From Alphaproteobacteria bacterium (lineage in GTDB: Bacteria; Pseudomonadota; Alphaproteobacteria; UBA828): a stretch of 33,283 nucleotides of DNA. The first letter of the stretch is position 1. Each line of letters starts with the position of its first letter. The DNA lies in NCBI GenBank assembly GCA_022826345.1, contig JAJDVB010000095.1, positions 1 through 33,283 of the forward strand, in the 5' to 3' direction. A program made the translations under genes and the position numbers. The notes under the pieces are model-generated. The model was not told where the DNA came from. It saw nothing but the letters and a program-made list of their open reading frames with translations, and searched no databases. Positions 32,793-33,283 of the stretch are shown in pieces.

Positions 32793-33283
32793 TCCACGGT
32801 GACCGACTTGGCGAGGTTGCGCGGCTGGTCCACGTCGGTCCCCTTCAGCACCGCCACGTGGTAGGCGATGAGCTGCACCGGGATCGCGTAGAGGATGGGC
32901 GCTACGAAGGGGTCGAGCGAGGGCAGCACGATGGCGTCCTCGGCCAGCGGCGCCAGCGCCTCGCAGCCCGCCTCGTCGCTGATGACGACGATGTGGGCGC
33001 CGCGCGCCGCCGCTTCGCGCAGGTTGGACGCCGTCTTGTCGAAGAGCGGGCCGGGGGGTGCCACGACGATCACCGGCACGCCCCGGTCGATCAGCGCGAT
33101 GGGGCCGTGCTTCAGCTCCCCGGCGGCAAAGCCCTCGGCATGGATGTAGGAAAGCTCCTTCAGCTTGAGCGCGCCTTCCATGGCGATGGGGTAGCCGGTG
33201 CCGCGCCCGATGTAGAGCACCGTCTCCGCCTGCCGCAGCGTCTCGGCCAGCGCCAGGATGCGCTCGTCGTGGCCCAGCACGTC
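32789..33283 (-). CDS. glmS: Glutamine-fructose-6-phosphate aminotransferase (isomerizing), C-terminal part
   Basis: The visible 164 residues are the last SIS (sugar isomerase) domain of GlmS. YIGRGTGYPIAMEGALKLKELSYIHAEGFAAGELKHGPIALID holds the conserved lysine and glutamate of the isomerase site. The C-terminus ends DQPRNLAKSVTVE, the strictly conserved GlmS tail that channels ammonia to the site. The N-terminal glutaminase domain lies beyond the right edge. GlmS makes glucosamine 6-phosphate for cell-wall and lipid A synthesis. Confidence 0.95.
   Translation of the reverse strand, partial: DVLGHDERILALAETLRQAETVLYIGRGTGYPIAMEGALKLKELSYIHAEGFAAGELKHGPIALIDRGVPVIVVAPPGPLFDKTASNLREAAARGAHIVVISDEAGCEALAPLAEDAIVLPSLDPFVAPILYAIPVQLIAYHVAVLKGTDVDQPRNLAKSVTVE

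Noticed and set aside
1..33283. tRNA, rRNA, insertion sequence or phage genes
   Set aside because: None recognised on either strand; the accessory genes have no adjacent integrase, transposase or tRNA target.

Overview
The window is GC-rich (roughly two thirds G+C by eye), with short intergenic gaps and tightly packed, translationally coupled operons. Hopanoid synthesis (squalene-hopene cyclase beside dxs), a Tor-type sensory system, a transferrin-binding-protein-like lipoprotein and a pyridoxamine-pyruvate aminotransferase very like the Mesorhizobium enzyme all suggest an alphaproteobacterium, perhaps Rhodospirillales- or Rhizobiales-like. The taxon is an inference; there is no rRNA or tRNA to anchor it.

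Left part (1-5853): the 3' end of a TorR-like response regulator converges on a full hybrid sensor kinase of TorS architecture, which is divergent from a TorT-like periplasmic binding protein. Together they form a TMAO-type sensing module without its reductase in view. A terminator-like hairpin follows torT. Then come an HNH nuclease-fold protein and a glyoxalase II-like hydrolase.

5973-7724 is a lower-GC accessory gene for a Schlafen/AlbA_2 plus GHKL-like ATPase protein with a beta-rich C-terminal extension.

Minus-strand catabolic block (21431 down to 7770): a divergent two-subunit GcvP-like PLP enzyme and an AcoX/NAD-kinase-like protein come first. They are followed by a sugar-acid set: Gfo/Idh/MocA dehydrogenase, ApnL-like lactonase broken by a frameshift, HpcH/HpaI aldolase and D-2-hydroxyacid dehydrogenase. 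After a 482-base gap carrying two kinds of repeats comes a coupled acyl-CoA set: two acyl-CoA dehydrogenases, a crotonase lacking both classical catalytic glutamates, and a threonine dehydratase-like enzyme.

Plus-strand arm (21562-24669), divergent from the GcvP-like genes: a LamB/YcsF-family protein, a class III aminotransferase and an LLM-class flavin enzyme. It converges with a 4-base overlap on pyridoxamine-pyruvate aminotransferase. The two arms share a 130-base intergenic region, so this may be one amine/amino-acid catabolic system that I cannot match to a known pathway.

Right part: an AT-richer TbpB-like lipoprotein, a dxs-shc pair (isoprenoid precursor plus hopanoid cyclization), a second copy of the GC-rich hairpin repeat in inverted orientation, a third acyl-CoA dehydrogenase, and the 3' part of glmS running off the edge.
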